Source: Plasticicumulans lactativorans (GTDB lineage Bacteria; Pseudomonadota; Gammaproteobacteria; Competibacterales; Competibacteraceae). From it: DNA of 62,940 nucleotides. The stretch is from NCBI RefSeq assembly GCF_004341245.1, contig NZ_SLWY01000023.1, positions 1 through 62,940 of the forward strand, in the 5' to 3' direction. Made by a program: the position numbers and the translations under genes. Below, one piece after another: positions 43,958-53,570 of the stretch (the first letter of the stretch is position 1; each line of letters begins with the position of its first letter). A model generated the notes under the pieces. That model worked only from the letters and a program-made list of their open reading frames with translations, ran no database searches and was not told the DNA's origin.

Positions 43958-44854
43958 ATGCCACACGCCCATACACCCCGCGCCCTGCTCGCCCTGCTCG
44001 TGCTGTCGCTGATCTGGGGCCTCAACTGGATCGTCATGAAGCAGGTCATCGCCTACGTCGACCCCTTCGACTTCACCGCGATGCGCACGGTGCTCGGCGC
44101 CGCGGCGCTGTTCGGGCTGCTCGCCGTGCTCGGCAAGCCGTGGCGACCGGGCCCGGTGGCGCCACTGATGCTGCTCGGGCTGCTGCAGACGGGCCTGTTC
44201 TCGCTGCTGATCCAGCTCGCGGTGGTCTACGGCGGGGCCGGCAAGGCGGCGGTGATCACCTACACGATGCCGTTCTGGCTGCTGCTGCTCGCCTGGCCGC
44301 TGCTCGGCGAGCGCGTGCGCGGCGCGCAGTGGGCGGCCGTGGCGTTCGCCGCGCTCGGGCTCGGGCTGATCATCGCCCCGGCCGGCCGCGTCGCACTCGG
44401 TGCCGGCAGCCTGCTGCCGCTGGCGGCCGGGCTCACCTGGGCGCTGAGCGCGGTGCTCGCCAAGCGCATCCAGGCCCGCACGCCGCTCGACGTGCTGTCG
44501 ATGACCGCCTGGCAGATGCTGTTCGGCGCGCTGGCGCTGTGCGTGGTGACGCCGTTCCTGCACCAGCGCCCGCTGCTGCCGACGCCGTACTTCTTCGGCG
44601 CACTCGCATTCAACGCGCTGTGCGCGACCGCCTCGGCGTGGCTGCTGTGGCTGTACGCGCTGCGCCACCTCTCCGCCGGGGTCGCCGGGCTGACCTCGCT
44701 CGCCACGCCGGCGCTCAGCGTGGCCTTGGCCTGGTGGCTGCTCGGCGAGGTGCCGAGCAGCGCCGAACAGGTCGGCATGGTGCTGATCGTCGCCGCCCTC
44801 GGCATGCTGTCGCTGCTCGCGATCCGCGCCCACCGACTCGCCGCGCGCGCCTGA
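43958..44854 (+). CDS. EamA/DMT family transporter
   Basis: 298 residues, ten helices in two EamA repeats. The ATG at 43958 gives the family N-terminus ALLVLSLIWGLNWIVMKQ. The second repeat has LTWALSAVLAKR and SLATPALSVALAWWLLGE. It is probably an exporter of amino acids or other small metabolites; substrate unknown. It is divergent from the glycosyltransferase and stands alone in front of the bufferin operon. Confidence 0.85.
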   Translation: MPHAHTPRALLALLVLSLIWGLNWIVMKQVIAYVDPFDFTAMRTVLGAAALFGLLAVLGKPWRPGPVAPLMLLGLLQTGLFSLLIQLAVVYGGAGKAAVITYTMPFWLLLLAWPLLGERVRGAQWAAVAFAALGLGLIIAPAGRVALGAGSLLPLAAGLTWALSAVLAKRIQARTPLDVLSMTAWQMLFGALALCVVTPFLHQRPLLPTPYFFGALAFNALCATASAWLLWLYALRHLSAGVAGLTSLATPALSVALAWWLLGEVPSSAEQVGMVLIVAALGMLSLLAIRAHRLAARA

Positions 44855-44963
44855 ACCGCACCGCGGCAGGCGGATGCCGGCCGGCGCGGGGGCATCCGCC
44901 GCGGGCGCCGTCGCGTAAGGTAGCGCTGACGGGGCATCGGGCCCCGGCCGAGGAGATCGCCCC

Positions 44964-45248
44964 ATGTCCCGCACCGCCCTCAACAGCCTGAGCCTCGCCG
45001 CCGCCGTCGCCGGCGCGCTCAGCGCGCTCGCCGCCCCGGTCGCCGCGCAGGCCGCCGAGCAGGAGAAGTGCTACGGCATCGCCAAGGCCGGCGAGAACGA
45101 CTGCGCCTCCGCGGCACATGCGTGCTCCGGCAACAGCACGGTGGCGCTGGACGGCCGGGAGTGGAAGTACGCACCCGCGGGGACCTGCGAGAAGCTGGGC
45201 GGCAAGCTCGCCCCGTTCGACGGCAAGGGCATGCCCAAGGCGATGTGA
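44964..45248 (+). CDS. bufA1: Bufferin-type metallophore precursor (DUF2282, BufA1-like)
   Basis: 94 residues. An N-terminal Sec signal peptide runs to about residue 31 (AQA/AEQ). The mature part has four Cys: C36 in [11 protein letters not shown]47 in NDC, C54 in HAC and C75 in GTC, the conserved pattern of DUF2282 precursors. In characterised bufferins the MNIO enzyme converts core cysteines to thiooxazoles and the exported peptide binds copper. AGGAG precedes the ATG at 44964. BufB- and BufC-like genes follow directly. The leader is the signal peptide itself, unusual for a RiPP. Confidence 0.88.
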   Translation: MSRTALNSLSLAAAVAGALSALAAPVAAQAAEQEKCYGIAKAGENDCASAAHACSGNSTVALDGREWKYAPAGTCEKLGGKLAPFDGKGMPKAM

Positions 45249-45262
45249 GCGGGCCGCCCGCG

Positions 45263-46117
45263 ATGCCCGCCCGCGCCGCCGCCGGCGCGATCCCGCTGCG
45301 CGCCGGGATCGGCCTGCGCTCGCCGCACGTCGCCGAGTTCCTCGACGGCCGGCCGCCGGTCGCCTGGGTCGAGGTGCACAGCGAGAACTACCTCGGCGAC
45401 GGCGGCCCGCGCCTGGCCGCGCTCGAACGCATCCGCCGCGACCGGCCGCTCGCCTGCCACGGCGTCGGGCTCTCGCCGGGCTCGCCGCAGGGCCTCGACG
45501 ACGAGCACCTGCGGCGCCTGCGGGCGCTGTACGCGCGCCTCGAACCGGGGCTGGTCTCGGAGCACCTGGCTTGGTGCCGGCTCGACGGCCACTACCTGCC
45601 GGACCTGCTGCCGCTGCCCTACACCGCCGAGGCGCTCGCGGTGGTGGTGCGCAACCTCGACCACGCGCAGACGCTGCTCGGCCGCCGGCTGCTGCTGGAG
45701 AACCCGTCGACCTACCTCGCCGCCGCGGGCGACTACGACGAGCCGGACTTCCTCGCCGAAGTGGTGCGCCGCAGCGGCTGCGGGCTGCTGCTCGACGTCA
45801 ACAACGTCTACGTGAGCGCGTGCAACCACGGCTTCGACCCGCTCGCCTGGCTCGCCGCGCTGCCCGCGGCCGCGGTCGGCGAGATCCACGTCGCCGGCCA
45901 CGCGGCCTGCGGCGAGGGCGCGGCCACGCTGCTGATCGACGATCACGGCGCGGCGGTCGCCGAGCCCGTCTGGGCGCTGCTCGACGCGGCGCTGCGCCGC
46001 TGCGGCCCGGTGCCGGTGCTGCTGGAGCGCGACACCCGCATCCCGCCGCTCGCCGAGCTGCTCGCCGAGGCCACGCGCGCCGAGGCCGCGCTGCGCGCCG
46101 CGACGGTGGCCGCATGA
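45263..46117 (+). CDS. bufB: MNIO-family multinuclear non-heme iron enzyme (DUF692, BufB-like)
   Basis: 284 residues, TIM-barrel. Metal-site motifs are visible: [52 protein letters not shown] and [13 protein letters not shown] enzymes use two or three iron ions and O2 to modify Cys residues of precursor peptides. It starts 15 bases after the precursor gene and shares its stop with the BufC start (ATGA), so the three are one operon. Confidence 0.93.
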   Translation: MPARAAAGAIPLRAGIGLRSPHVAEFLDGRPPVAWVEVHSENYLGDGGPRLAALERIRRDRPLACHGVGLSPGSPQGLDDEHLRRLRALYARLEPGLVSEHLAWCRLDGHYLPDLLPLPYTAEALAVVVRNLDHAQTLLGRRLLLENPSTYLAAAGDYDEPDFLAEVVRRSGCGLLLDVNNVYVSACNHGFDPLAWLAALPAAAVGEIHVAGHAACGEGAATLLIDDHGAAVAEPVWALLDAALRRCGPVPVLLERDTRIPPLAELLAEATRAEAALRAATVAA

Positions 46118-46881
46118 GCCTGCTCGACGACCAGCGCGCGCTCGCCCCGGCGCTGCTCGATGAAACCGCCGTCGCCGGCGGCGCCTGGGCGTCGGCACCG
46201 GCCGCGCGCCTTGCCGTCCACCGCAACAGCGTGCGCGGCACGCTGCTCGCCGGCCTCGAAACCGCCTTCCCGGTGCTGCGCCGGATGCTCGGCGAGGCGT
46301 GCTTCACGGCGCTCGCGCTCGCCTTCAGCGCGGAGCGTCCGCCGCGCCGGCCCTGGCTGCTGGCCTGGGGCGCCGAGTGGCCGGACTGGCTCGCGGCGCA
46401 CCCGATCGCCGTCGACTGGCCCTGCCTGGCGCCGCTCGCGGCGCTCGAATGGGCGCGCCACGAGGCCTGGTTCGCCGCCGAGGCCGCCGCGCTCGCCCCC
46501 GGGGCCCTCGCCGGCCTGGCGCCCGAGCGGCTCGCCGCGCTGCGCCTGCACCCCCACCCGGCGCTGCGCCTGCTGCACGCCGCGCACCCGGTGGATGCGC
46601 TGTGGCGCGCGCACCAGCGCGATCCGGTCAGGTTCGACGGCATCGACCTCGCGCGCGCCGAGACCGTGCTGGTGTGGCGGCGCGACGGGCGCGTCGAGCA
46701 GCGCGCGCTCGACGCCGGGCTCGACGCGCTGGTCGGAGCACTCGTCGCCGGCACGCCGCTGCTCGACGCCGCCGCCGCGGCGCTCGCCGCCGATCCCGCG
46801 CTCGACCTGCCGGCGGCGCTCGCCACGCTGCTCGGCACCGCGGCCTTCTGCCCGCACCCCGACGACCCGCCCCGGCCGTGA
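46114..46881 (+). CDS. bufC: DUF2063 family partner protein (BufC-like)
   Basis: 255 residues. The N-terminal DUF2063 domain (about 1-95) has [19 protein letters not shown] and [14 protein letters not shown]. Although sometimes labelled DNA-binding, in bufferin systems the partner appears to bind the precursor and MNIO enzyme. It overlaps bufB by 4 bases. The operon ends here: no DoxX-like BufD gene follows, and the next gene is convergent ilvA. Confidence 0.88.
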   Translation: MSLLDDQRALAPALLDETAVAGGAWASAPAARLAVHRNSVRGTLLAGLETAFPVLRRMLGEACFTALALAFSAERPPRRPWLLAWGAEWPDWLAAHPIAVDWPCLAPLAALEWARHEAWFAAEAAALAPGALAGLAPERLAALRLHPHPALRLLHAAHPVDALWRAHQRDPVRFDGIDLARAETVLVWRRDGRVEQRALDAGLDALVGALVAGTPLLDAAAAALAADPALDLPAALATLLGTAAFCPHPDDPPRP

Positions 46882-46899
46882 CCGCGGCGGGCCGCGCGC

Positions 46900-48102
46900 C
46901 TACTTGACGGTGAGGCCGTGCGCGCGCAGCTCGGCGGTGATCTCGGCGACGTGGGCGTGGCCGCGGGTTTCGAGGGTGAGGTCGATCTCGGCCTCGCGCA
47001 GCCCGACGTCGGCCGCCGGCCGGCTCTGCTGGATCTGCAGGATGTTGGCGCGCTGCGCGGCGAGCACGCCGGCGATCTCGGCGATGGTGCCGGGGCGGTC
47101 GGGCGCCACCACGCGCAGGCGCGCGAGCCGGCCGTCCTGCTCCAGGCCGCGCTCGACGATCTTGGTCAGGTCGATGGTGTCGATGTTGCCGCCGCTGACC
47201 ACCACCACCACGCGCTTGCCGGCGAGTTCGGGCAGCGCCCCGCTCTGCAGCGCGGCGACGCCGACCACGCCGGCGCCTTCGGCGAGGAGCTTCTCCTCCT
47301 CCAGCAGCGTCAGGATGGCGCGGGCGATCGCCTCCTCGTCGACGGTGACGATGCGGTCGAGGTAGTGCGCGGCCTGCGGAAAGGTGTGCACGCCGACGCG
47401 GCCGACCGCGATGCCGTCGGCGAGGGTCGCCGCGGGCGGCAGCACGGTGACGTGGCCGGCGGCGATGCTCGCCTGCATGCCGGGGATGCGCGCCGCCTGC
47501 ACGCCGATCACGCGGATGCTCGGGCGGGTCTCCTTGATCGCCGTCGCCACCCCGCCGGCGAGCCCGCCGCCGCCCACCGGTACCACCACCGCATCGACGT
47601 CGCGCAGCTGTTCGAGCAGTTCGAGGCCGATGCTGCCCTGGCCGGCCATCACCGCCGGGTCGTCGAAGGCGTGGATGAAGGTGGCGCCGGTCTCGCGCTG
47701 GATCTCGACCGCGCGCGCGTAGGCGGCGTCGTAGCTGGTGCCGGCGAGCACCACGGTGGCGCCGAAGGCCTGCGTCCCGCGCACCTTGGCGAGCGGCGCG
47801 GTCTCGGGCATCACGATGGTCGCCGGCAGGCCCAGGCGCTGCGCGGCGTAGGCCACCCCCTGCGCGTGGTTGCCGGCGCTGGCGGCGATGACCCCGGCGG
47901 CCTGCTCGGCCTCGGTCAGCAGCAGCATCTTCGACAGCGCGCCACGGACCTTGAACGAGCCGGTCATCTGCAGGTTCTCGAGCTTGAGGAACACCTCGCA
48001 GCCGAACGCGCGGCTCAGGCGCACGGCGCGCGAGCAGGGGGTGTCGGCGAGGGTGTCGCGGATGCGGCGACGGGCCTTGTGGATGTCGTCGAGCGTGATC
48101 AT
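46900..48102 (-). CDS. ilvA: Threonine ammonia-lyase with ACT domain
   Basis: 400 residues. PLP-Lys is K51 in MTGSFKVRGA; SAGNHAQGVAYAA and the phosphate loop VPVGGGGLAGG are present. It deaminates L-threonine (and serine) to 2-oxobutyrate. The C-terminal about 75 residues (VVAPDRPGTIAEIAGVLAAQ) form a single ACT domain as in the shorter, TdcB-like enzymes, whereas biosynthetic IlvA has two ACT-like modules. GGAG is 8 bases before ATG 48102. It is therefore biosynthetic or catabolic. Confidence 0.92.
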   Translation of the reverse strand: MITLDDIHKARRRIRDTLADTPCSRAVRLSRAFGCEVFLKLENLQMTGSFKVRGALSKMLLLTEAEQAAGVIAASAGNHAQGVAYAAQRLGLPATIVMPETAPLAKVRGTQAFGATVVLAGTSYDAAYARAVEIQRETGATFIHAFDDPAVMAGQGSIGLELLEQLRDVDAVVVPVGGGGLAGGVATAIKETRPSIRVIGVQAARIPGMQASIAAGHVTVLPPAATLADGIAVGRVGVHTFPQAAHYLDRIVTVDEEAIARAILTLLEEEKLLAEGAGVVGVAALQSGALPELAGKRVVVVVSGGNIDTIDLTKIVERGLEQDGRLARLRVVAPDRPGTIAEIAGVLAAQRANILQIQQSRPAADVGLREAEIDLTLETRGHAHVAEITAELRAHGLTVK

Positions 48103-48181
48103 GGCGTGGTCTCCGGCCGCGGCCCGGGTGAGGCCGGCGCAGGACGGGCCGGAGCGCGGCGGATCGCGCACGGCCCCGGCG

Positions 48182-48213
48182 GGAAAAGCAAAAGCCCCGC
48201 GGCGGCGGGGCTT
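48182..48213 (-). terminator. Rho-independent terminator of phaB
   Basis: AAGCCCCGC (48192-48200) and GCGGGGCTT (48205-48213) form a perfect 9-bp stem with a 4-base loop. On the minus strand TTTTGCTTTT follows, as expected for a terminator of phaB. It sits 33 bases after the phaB stop. Confidence 0.85.
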
Positions 48214-48245
48214 CGTGGTGCGCGGGCGTTACGCCGGACGCGACC

Positions 48246-48983
48246 TCAGTGGGTGTGCTGGCCACCGTTGATGTTCAGGTTGGCACCCGTCATGAAGCCG
48301 GCGTCTTCCGAGGCGATGTAGGCGACCGCGGCGCCGATCTCCTCCGGCTTGCCGAGGCGGCCGACCGGGATGCCGGCGATGATCGAGTTGCGGATCTCTT
48401 CCTTGATCGCCATCACCATGTCGGTGCCGATGTAGCCCGGCGAGATGGTGTTGACGGTGACCCCCTTGCGGGCGACTTCCTGCGCCAGGGCCATCGTGAA
48501 GCCGTGCATGCCGGCCTTGGCGGCCGAATAGTTGGTCTGGCCGAGCTGGCCCTTGACGCCGTTGATCGACGAGATGTTGATCACGCGGCCCCAGCCACGG
48601 TCGACCATGCCGTCGACGAACTGCTTGCAGACGTTGAAGCAACTGGTGAGGTTGGTGCCCATCACGGCGTCCCAGCGCTCGCGGTCCTGCTTCTTGAACA
48701 TGCCGTCCTTGGTGATGCCGGCGTTGTTGACCACGATGTCGACCGCGCCGACCTTCTGGCCCATCGCCACGCAGGAATCCCAGTCGGTCACGTCGCACTG
48801 CACCGCATCGACGTCGTAGCCCTTGGACTTCATGTCGTCCAGCCACTTGGCGACACGCCCGTCACGGTCGGCGGTGTAGGTCGCGATCACCTTGTTCCCG
48901 GCCTTGCCGAGCGCTTCGCAGATCGCATTGCCGATGCCGCCCATGCCGCCCGTGACCAATGCGACTTTCTTACTGTTAGCCAT
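48246..48983 (-). CDS. phaB: Acetoacetyl-CoA reductase (NADPH)
   Basis: 245 residues, short-chain dehydrogenase. Cofactor loop TGGMGGIG (11-18), catalytic S139, Y152 and K156 (NISSINGV and NYSAAK). It reduces acetoacetyl-CoA to (R)-3-hydroxybutyryl-CoA for PHA synthesis. The sequence follows the PhaB/PhbB pattern, with TKDGMFKKQD and GYIGTDMVMAIKEE. AGGAG precedes ATG 48983. phaC and phaA are not in the window; a phasin gene is 6.3 kb away. Confidence 0.95.
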   Translation of the reverse strand: MANSKKVALVTGGMGGIGNAICEALGKAGNKVIATYTADRDGRVAKWLDDMKSKGYDVDAVQCDVTDWDSCVAMGQKVGAVDIVVNNAGITKDGMFKKQDRERWDAVMGTNLTSCFNVCKQFVDGMVDRGWGRVINISSINGVKGQLGQTNYSAAKAGMHGFTMALAQEVARKGVTVNTISPGYIGTDMVMAIKEEIRNSIIAGIPVGRLGKPEEIGAAVAYIASEDAGFMTGANLNINGGQHTH

Positions 48984-49295
48984 CGTTACTCCTCACGAAT
49001 CGTGTCATCGTTGTAGACGCCTCTAGAGGCGCCGCGCGATCGCGGTGCAGCACCGCGCGGCGCTCGCCCTCGCACCTCACCGCAAGACGGTTTTCGGGTC
49101 CGACCGGCGCGCGACGCGCAGAGTTACACAAGCGTCGGCCCCGCACAACCGCGCTCCCCGCAGGCCTCGCCGGCGGCCGAACGACGGTGTGCACGCGCCC
49201 GGCGCGCGGTGTCGCCGCGCGGCCGTCGCGAAACGGCAACATCGGCGGCCTAGGCTGCGCGGCACCCCGAGTGCCGACAGCCGCAAGGCGCGCCG
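48984..49295. promoter_or_regulatory. Region between phaB and glycosyltransferase with a 14-bp palindrome
   Basis: 312 bases between divergent genes. CGCCTCTAGAGGCG (49018-49031) is a perfect 14-bp palindrome 35 bases before the phaB start, a good operator position. About 20 bases further CCGCGCG and CGCGCGG flank 49032-49062. The rest is GC-rich with no RNA gene or small ORF I can support. Clear -35/-10 boxes were not found. Confidence 0.4.
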
Positions 49296-50489
49296 ATGAA
49301 CATCCTCATGCTCTCCGATGTTTACTTCCCGCGTGTTAACGGGGTGTCGACCTCGATCCGCACCTTCCGCCGCGAACTGCAGCGCCTCGGCCACGAGGTC
49401 TGCCTGCTCGCGCCCGCCTACGGCCCCGACGACCCGGCCGAGCCCGACCTGCTGCGCCTGCCGGCGCGCGGCGTCGTCGTCGACCCCGAGGACCGCATGC
49501 TGCGCACCGGCCCGGTGTGGGCGCACCTGCCGGAGCTGCGCGCGCGGCGCTTCGACCTCGTGCACATCCAGACGCCGTTCGTCGCGCACTGGCTCGGCGT
49601 GCGTCTGGCGCGCGCGCTCGGCGTGCCGACGCTGGAGACCTACCACACCTTCTTCGAGGAATACCTGTTCCACTACGTGCCGGCGCTGCCCCGTGCCTGG
49701 CTGCGCGCCGCGGCGCGCGCGCTGTCGCGGCGCCAGTGCAACGCCCTCGACGGCCTGGTGGTGCCGTCGCAGGCGATGCTCGACGTGCTGCGCGGCTACG
49801 GCGTGCGCACACCGGCCCGCATCATCCCCACCGGCCTCGACCGCGACACGGCAGCGCACGGCGACGGCGCGGCGTTTCGCGCCGCACACGGCATCGACCC
49901 GCGGCGTCCGCTGCTGGTGCACGTCGGGCGCGTCGCCCACGAGAAGAACATCGACTTCCTGCTGCACATGCTGGCGACGCTGCGCCGCAGCCATCCGCAG
50001 GTGCTGCTGGTGATCGCCGGCGAAGGCCCGGCCGCCGCGCACCTGCGCCGCCTCGGCGAACGCCTGGGGCTCGGCGCCCACCTGCTGTTCGTCGGCTACC
50101 TGGAGCGCGAGCGCGCGCTGCCCGACTGCTACTGCGCGGGCGACGCCTTCGTGTTCGCCTCGCGCACCGAAACCCAGGGCCTGGTGCTGCTCGAAGCGAT
50201 GAGCCTCGGCGTGCCGGTGGTATCGACCGCGGTGATGGGCACGCGCGACATCGTCGGCCCCGGCGTCGGCGCGCTGGTCGCCCGCGAGGACCCCGCGGAC
50301 TTCGCCGCCAAGGTCGCGCGCGTGCTCGACGACCCGGCGCTGCGCGCGCGCCTCGGCGCCGCGGCACGCACGCACGCGCGGCGCTGGCGTGCCGACGCCA
50401 CCGCGGCCGCGCTCGCCGGCTTCTACGCCGCGCTCGCCGCCGGCACCGTGGACGCCACCGTGCCCGACGCGCAGGAGGCGGGCGGATGA
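49296..50489 (+). CDS. GT4-type glycosyltransferase (glycolipid synthase-like)
   Basis: 397 residues. N-terminal MLSDVYFPRVNGVSTSIRTF, then HIQTPFVAHWLGVRLARAL and ETYHTFFEEYLFHYVP, and the C-terminal nucleotide-sugar domain with LVHVGRVAHEKNIDFLL and EX7E in RTETQGLVLLEAMSLGVPVV. The pattern is that of 1,2-diacylglycerol glucosyl- or mannosyltransferases at the cytoplasmic membrane. AAGG precedes the ATG. It is divergent from phaB and followed 74 bases later by a VOC gene on the same strand. Confidence 0.88.
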   Translation: MNILMLSDVYFPRVNGVSTSIRTFRRELQRLGHEVCLLAPAYGPDDPAEPDLLRLPARGVVVDPEDRMLRTGPVWAHLPELRARRFDLVHIQTPFVAHWLGVRLARALGVPTLETYHTFFEEYLFHYVPALPRAWLRAAARALSRRQCNALDGLVVPSQAMLDVLRGYGVRTPARIIPTGLDRDTAAHGDGAAFRAAHGIDPRRPLLVHVGRVAHEKNIDFLLHMLATLRRSHPQVLLVIAGEGPAAAHLRRLGERLGLGAHLLFVGYLERERALPDCYCAGDAFVFASRTETQGLVLLEAMSLGVPVVSTAVMGTRDIVGPGVGALVAREDPADFAAKVARVLDDPALRARLGAAARTHARRWRADATAAALAGFYAALAAGTVDATVPDAQEAGG

Positions 50490-50563
50490 AGCGCCGCCGC
50501 CGGGCTTGCCGTCGTGCGCCGGCGGGTTCAGCCTCGGCGGCGAACCCCGGCCCGGAGCGTCGC

Positions 50564-50977
50564 ATGCCCCCCTTCCACTACGCCTTCCTCGTCACCGACC
50601 TCGCCGCCACGCGCGCGTTCTACGGCGGCCTGCTGGGCTGTCGCGAGGGCCGCAGCGCGCCGACCTGGGTGGACTTCGACTTCTTCGGCCACCAGCTCTC
50701 GGCGCACCTCGGCACGCCGGTGCACGATCCGGCGAATCTCGGTCAGGTCGACGGCAAGGCGGTGCCGATGCCGCATTTCGGCGCCGTCCTCGACTGGGAG
50801 GTGTTCCAGTTCCTCGCCGGCTGCCTGCGCGCGAACGGCGTCGACTTCGTGCTGGCGCCGCAGCTGCGCTGCGCCGGCGAGCGTGCCGAGCAGGCCACGA
50901 TGTGCCTCCTCGACCCCGCCGGCAACGCGCTGGAGTTCACGGCCTTCCGCCACCCGCAGGCGCTCTTCGCCGGCTGA
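50564..50977 (+). CDS. VOC family protein
   Basis: 137 residues from the ATG at 50564 (GGAG 6 bases upstream). Single VOC domain: candidate metal ligands His in PPFHYAFLV, His in MPHFGAVLDW and Glu in NALEFTAF. ARAFYGGLLGCREGR is the usual first-module helix. Similar proteins are annotated as glyoxalase or bleomycin-resistance-like; the substrate is unknown. Confidence 0.75.
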   Translation: MPPFHYAFLVTDLAATRAFYGGLLGCREGRSAPTWVDFDFFGHQLSAHLGTPVHDPANLGQVDGKAVPMPHFGAVLDWEVFQFLAGCLRANGVDFVLAPQLRCAGERAEQATMCLLDPAGNALEFTAFRHPQALFAG

Positions 50978-51003
50978 GCACGGCGCCGGCGCGAGGCCTC
51001 CGC

Positions 51004-51897
51004 TCAGGCGCGCCGGCCGGCGGCGAACGGCCAGCCGCGCACGCCGTCGAGCGCGGCCCAGCCGTACCAGCCCGGCTCGAAGCCGCGCCGTGCGGCCGCC
51101 GGCAGCGGCGTGGTCGGTGCCGGCGCCGGCACCGGGTGCTCGCGGTGGGTGACGTGCGCCTCGTCGGCCCAGTGCAGGACCTCCAGCCGGCCGTCGGCGT
51201 GTTCGACCAGCGCCGTGCAGCTTTCGACCCAGTCGCCGTCGTTGCAGTAGAGCACGCCGTCGAGGCTGCGCAGCTCCGCCTGGTGGATGTGCCCGCAGAC
51301 GATGCCGTCGAGCCCGCGGTGCGCCGCCTCGCGCGCGGCGGCGTGCTCGAAGCGCGCGATCGCGCGCGCGGCGAGGTCGATGCGCGTCTTCAGCTCGCGC
51401 GCCGCCGACCAGTACGGCAGCCCGAGCAGCCGGCGTGCGCGGTGCACCCAGCGGTTGATGAACAGCAGCAGGTCGTAGGCGCCGTCGCCGATCAGGTCGA
51501 GCCAGGGCGCGCCGCGCACCTCGGCATCGAAGCCGTCGCCGTGCACCAGCAGCAGGCGGCGGCCGTCGGCGGTGCGGTGCACCCATTCGGGCTGGATCTC
51601 GATGCCGCCGAAGAACAGCCCGGCGAACTCGCGCACCCGCTCGTCGTGGTTGCCGGGGATGTACATCACGCGGGTGCCGCTGGCGGCGCGGTTGATCAGG
51701 TGCGCGAGCACCCGGCTGTGCTCGGCCGGCCAGCGCTGGCGCCGGCCCAGGTCCCACAGGTCGATGACGTCGCCGAGCAGGTAGAGCTGCTCGCACTGCG
51801 TGGCTTCGAGGAAGTCGAGCAGGAAGCCGGCCTTGCAGTCGGGCAGGCCGAGGTGGATGTCGGAGATCCAGATCGAGCGGTAGTGGCGCTTGGGCAT
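51004..51897 (-). CDS. UDP-2,3-diacylglucosamine diphosphatase-like metallophosphoesterase
   Basis: 297 residues. Calcineurin-type metal motifs in order: SDIHLG, LLGDVIDLWDL, PGNHDE, LLVHGD, CGHIHQAE, and NDGDWVES. This is the pattern of LpxH relatives that act on UDP-2,3-diacylglucosamine in lipid A synthesis, but it is longer (LpxH about 240) with a C-terminal Pro/Ala-rich tail. A second LpxH elsewhere is possible, so I do not assign the symbol. Confidence 0.8.
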   Translation of the reverse strand: MPKRHYRSIWISDIHLGLPDCKAGFLLDFLEATQCEQLYLLGDVIDLWDLGRRQRWPAEHSRVLAHLINRAASGTRVMYIPGNHDERVREFAGLFFGGIEIQPEWVHRTADGRRLLLVHGDGFDAEVRGAPWLDLIGDGAYDLLLFINRWVHRARRLLGLPYWSAARELKTRIDLAARAIARFEHAAAREAAHRGLDGIVCGHIHQAELRSLDGVLYCNDGDWVESCTALVEHADGRLEVLHWADEAHVTHREHPVPAPAPTTPLPAAARRGFEPGWYGWAALDGVRGWPFAAGRRA

Positions 51898-52012
51898 CGC
51901 GGCGGCCCCATCGAGGTCCTGAACGGACCGCGATGTTCGCCGCCGGTGATGACGCCGGCATGACCGGCGGATGGCAGGCAGGTACCGGCCGCGTGGCGCG
52001 GCGCTGACCGCA

Positions 52013-52654
52013 TCACACCCCGTACTGCGCCCGGTAGGCCTCGATCGCCGGCAGGTGCACGGCGTACTCGGGGCGCTGGCCGACGTAGGCGATCACGTCG
52101 GCGAGGGTGACGATGCTCACCACCGGCTTGCCGAACTGCTGCTCGAACTCCTGGATCGCCGAGCGCGCGCCGAGGCCGCGCTCCTGGCGGTCGAGCGCGA
52201 TGGCCACGCCGGCCGGCTCGGCGCCGACGCGCGCGAGCAGCGCCATCGACTCGCGCACCGCGGTGCCGGCGCTGATGACGTCGTCGACGATCAGCACGCG
52301 CCCGGCCAGCGCGGCGCCGACGGTGGTGCCGCCTTCGCCGTGGTCCTTCGCCTCCTTGCGGTTGTAGCACCAGGGCAGGTCGCGGCCATGGTGGTCGGCC
52401 AGCGCGATGGCGGTGGCCGCGGCGAGCGGGATGCCCTTATAGGCGGGGCCGAACAGCATGTCGAACTCGACCCCGGCGGCGACGATGGCATCGGCGTAGA
52501 AGCGCCCGAGGCGGGCGATGGCGCCGCCGCTGTCGAACACGCCGGCGTTGAAGAAGTACGGGCTCTCGCGGCCGGACTTGAGCGTAAAGCGGCCGAAGCG
52601 CAGCACGCCGCGGGCGAGGGCGAAGTCGAGGAAATCGCGCTGGTAGGACTGCAT
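52013..52654 (-). CDS. pyrE: Orotate phosphoribosyltransferase
   Basis: 213 residues. It makes OMP from orotate and PRPP in pyrimidine synthesis. The PRPP loop is [16 protein letters not shown]; the N-terminal [16 protein letters not shown] and [17 protein letters not shown] (flexible catalytic loop) are present. It is divergent from xthA with 136 bases between, a conserved arrangement in related betaproteobacteria. Confidence 0.96.
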   Translation of the reverse strand: MQSYQRDFLDFALARGVLRFGRFTLKSGRESPYFFNAGVFDSGGAIARLGRFYADAIVAAGVEFDMLFGPAYKGIPLAAATAIALADHHGRDLPWCYNRKEAKDHGEGGTTVGAALAGRVLIVDDVISAGTAVRESMALLARVGAEPAGVAIALDRQERGLGARSAIQEFEQQFGKPVVSIVTLADVIAYVGQRPEYAVHLPAIEAYRAQYGV

Positions 52655-52790
52655 GGGGCGGAACTCGTGAACGCGGGAGAGGCGCCTGTCTAGGGGAGTT
52701 CGGCCGTGCGGTCAACCGCGCGCGGCGGCTGGCAGCGTCGCGGCGCCTCGCCGAGAATGCCGCCCCCGCCCCCGCCACCCGGACGCCCGC

Positions 52791-53570
52791 ATGCGCATCG
52801 TCACGCTCAACGTCAACGGCATCCGCTCGGCCGCGAAGAAGGGCTTCTTCACCTGGCTCGCCGCGCAGGACGCCGACGTCGTCTGCCTGCAGGAGACCAA
52901 GGCGCAGGAAGACCAGCTCGAAGCCGCGCTGCACTACCCGCCCGGCTACCACTGCAGCTACGTCGATGCCGTCAGGAAGGGCTACAGCGGTGTCGCGCTG
53001 TATGCGCGGCGCGCGCCCGACGCGGTGATCACGGGCCTCGGCGCGGGCTTCGAGGACATGGACGCCGAGGGCCGCTACGTCGAGGCGCGCTTCGGCGCGC
53101 TGTCGGTGGTGTCGCTGTACCTGCCCTCGGGCTCGTCGAGCGAGGAGCGCCAGCAGGTCAAGTTCAGCTTCATGGAGCGCTTCCTGCCGCGGCTGCGGGA
53201 ACTCTGCGCGAGCGGGCGCGAGTACGTCATCTGCGGCGACTGGAACATCGCCCACCGCGCGATCGACCTGAAGAACTGGCGCGGCAACCAGAAGCACTCG
53301 GGCTTCCTGCCCGAGGAGCGGGCGTGGCTCGACGCGCTGTTCGATACCGTCGGCTGGGTCGATGCCTTCCGCGCGGTGAACCCGGAACCCGAGCAGTACA
53401 CGTGGTGGTCGAACCGCGGCCAGGCCTGGGCGAAGAACGTCGGCTGGCGCATCGACTACCAGGTGGTCACGCCAGGCCTGAAGGTGCGCATCCGCGCCGC
53501 CGCCATCTACAAGGACGCGCGCTTCTCCGACCACGCCCCGCTGACGCTCGACTACGACTGGCCGTTCTGA
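52791..53570 (+). CDS. xthA: Exodeoxyribonuclease III
   Basis: 259 residues. This AP endonuclease and 3'-5' exonuclease acts in base excision repair. Motifs: TLNVNGIRSAAKKG, CLQETKAQ, GYSGVALYARR, CGDWNIAH and the C-terminal RIDYQVVTPGL, KDARFSDHAPLTLDYD with the catalytic His. It is followed by an aldo/keto reductase on the same strand. Confidence 0.95.
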   Translation: MRIVTLNVNGIRSAAKKGFFTWLAAQDADVVCLQETKAQEDQLEAALHYPPGYHCSYVDAVRKGYSGVALYARRAPDAVITGLGAGFEDMDAEGRYVEARFGALSVVSLYLPSGSSSEERQQVKFSFMERFLPRLRELCASGREYVICGDWNIAHRAIDLKNWRGNQKHSGFLPEERAWLDALFDTVGWVDAFRAVNPEPEQYTWWSNRGQAWAKNVGWRIDYQVVTPGLKVRIRAAAIYKDARFSDHAPLTLDYDWPF

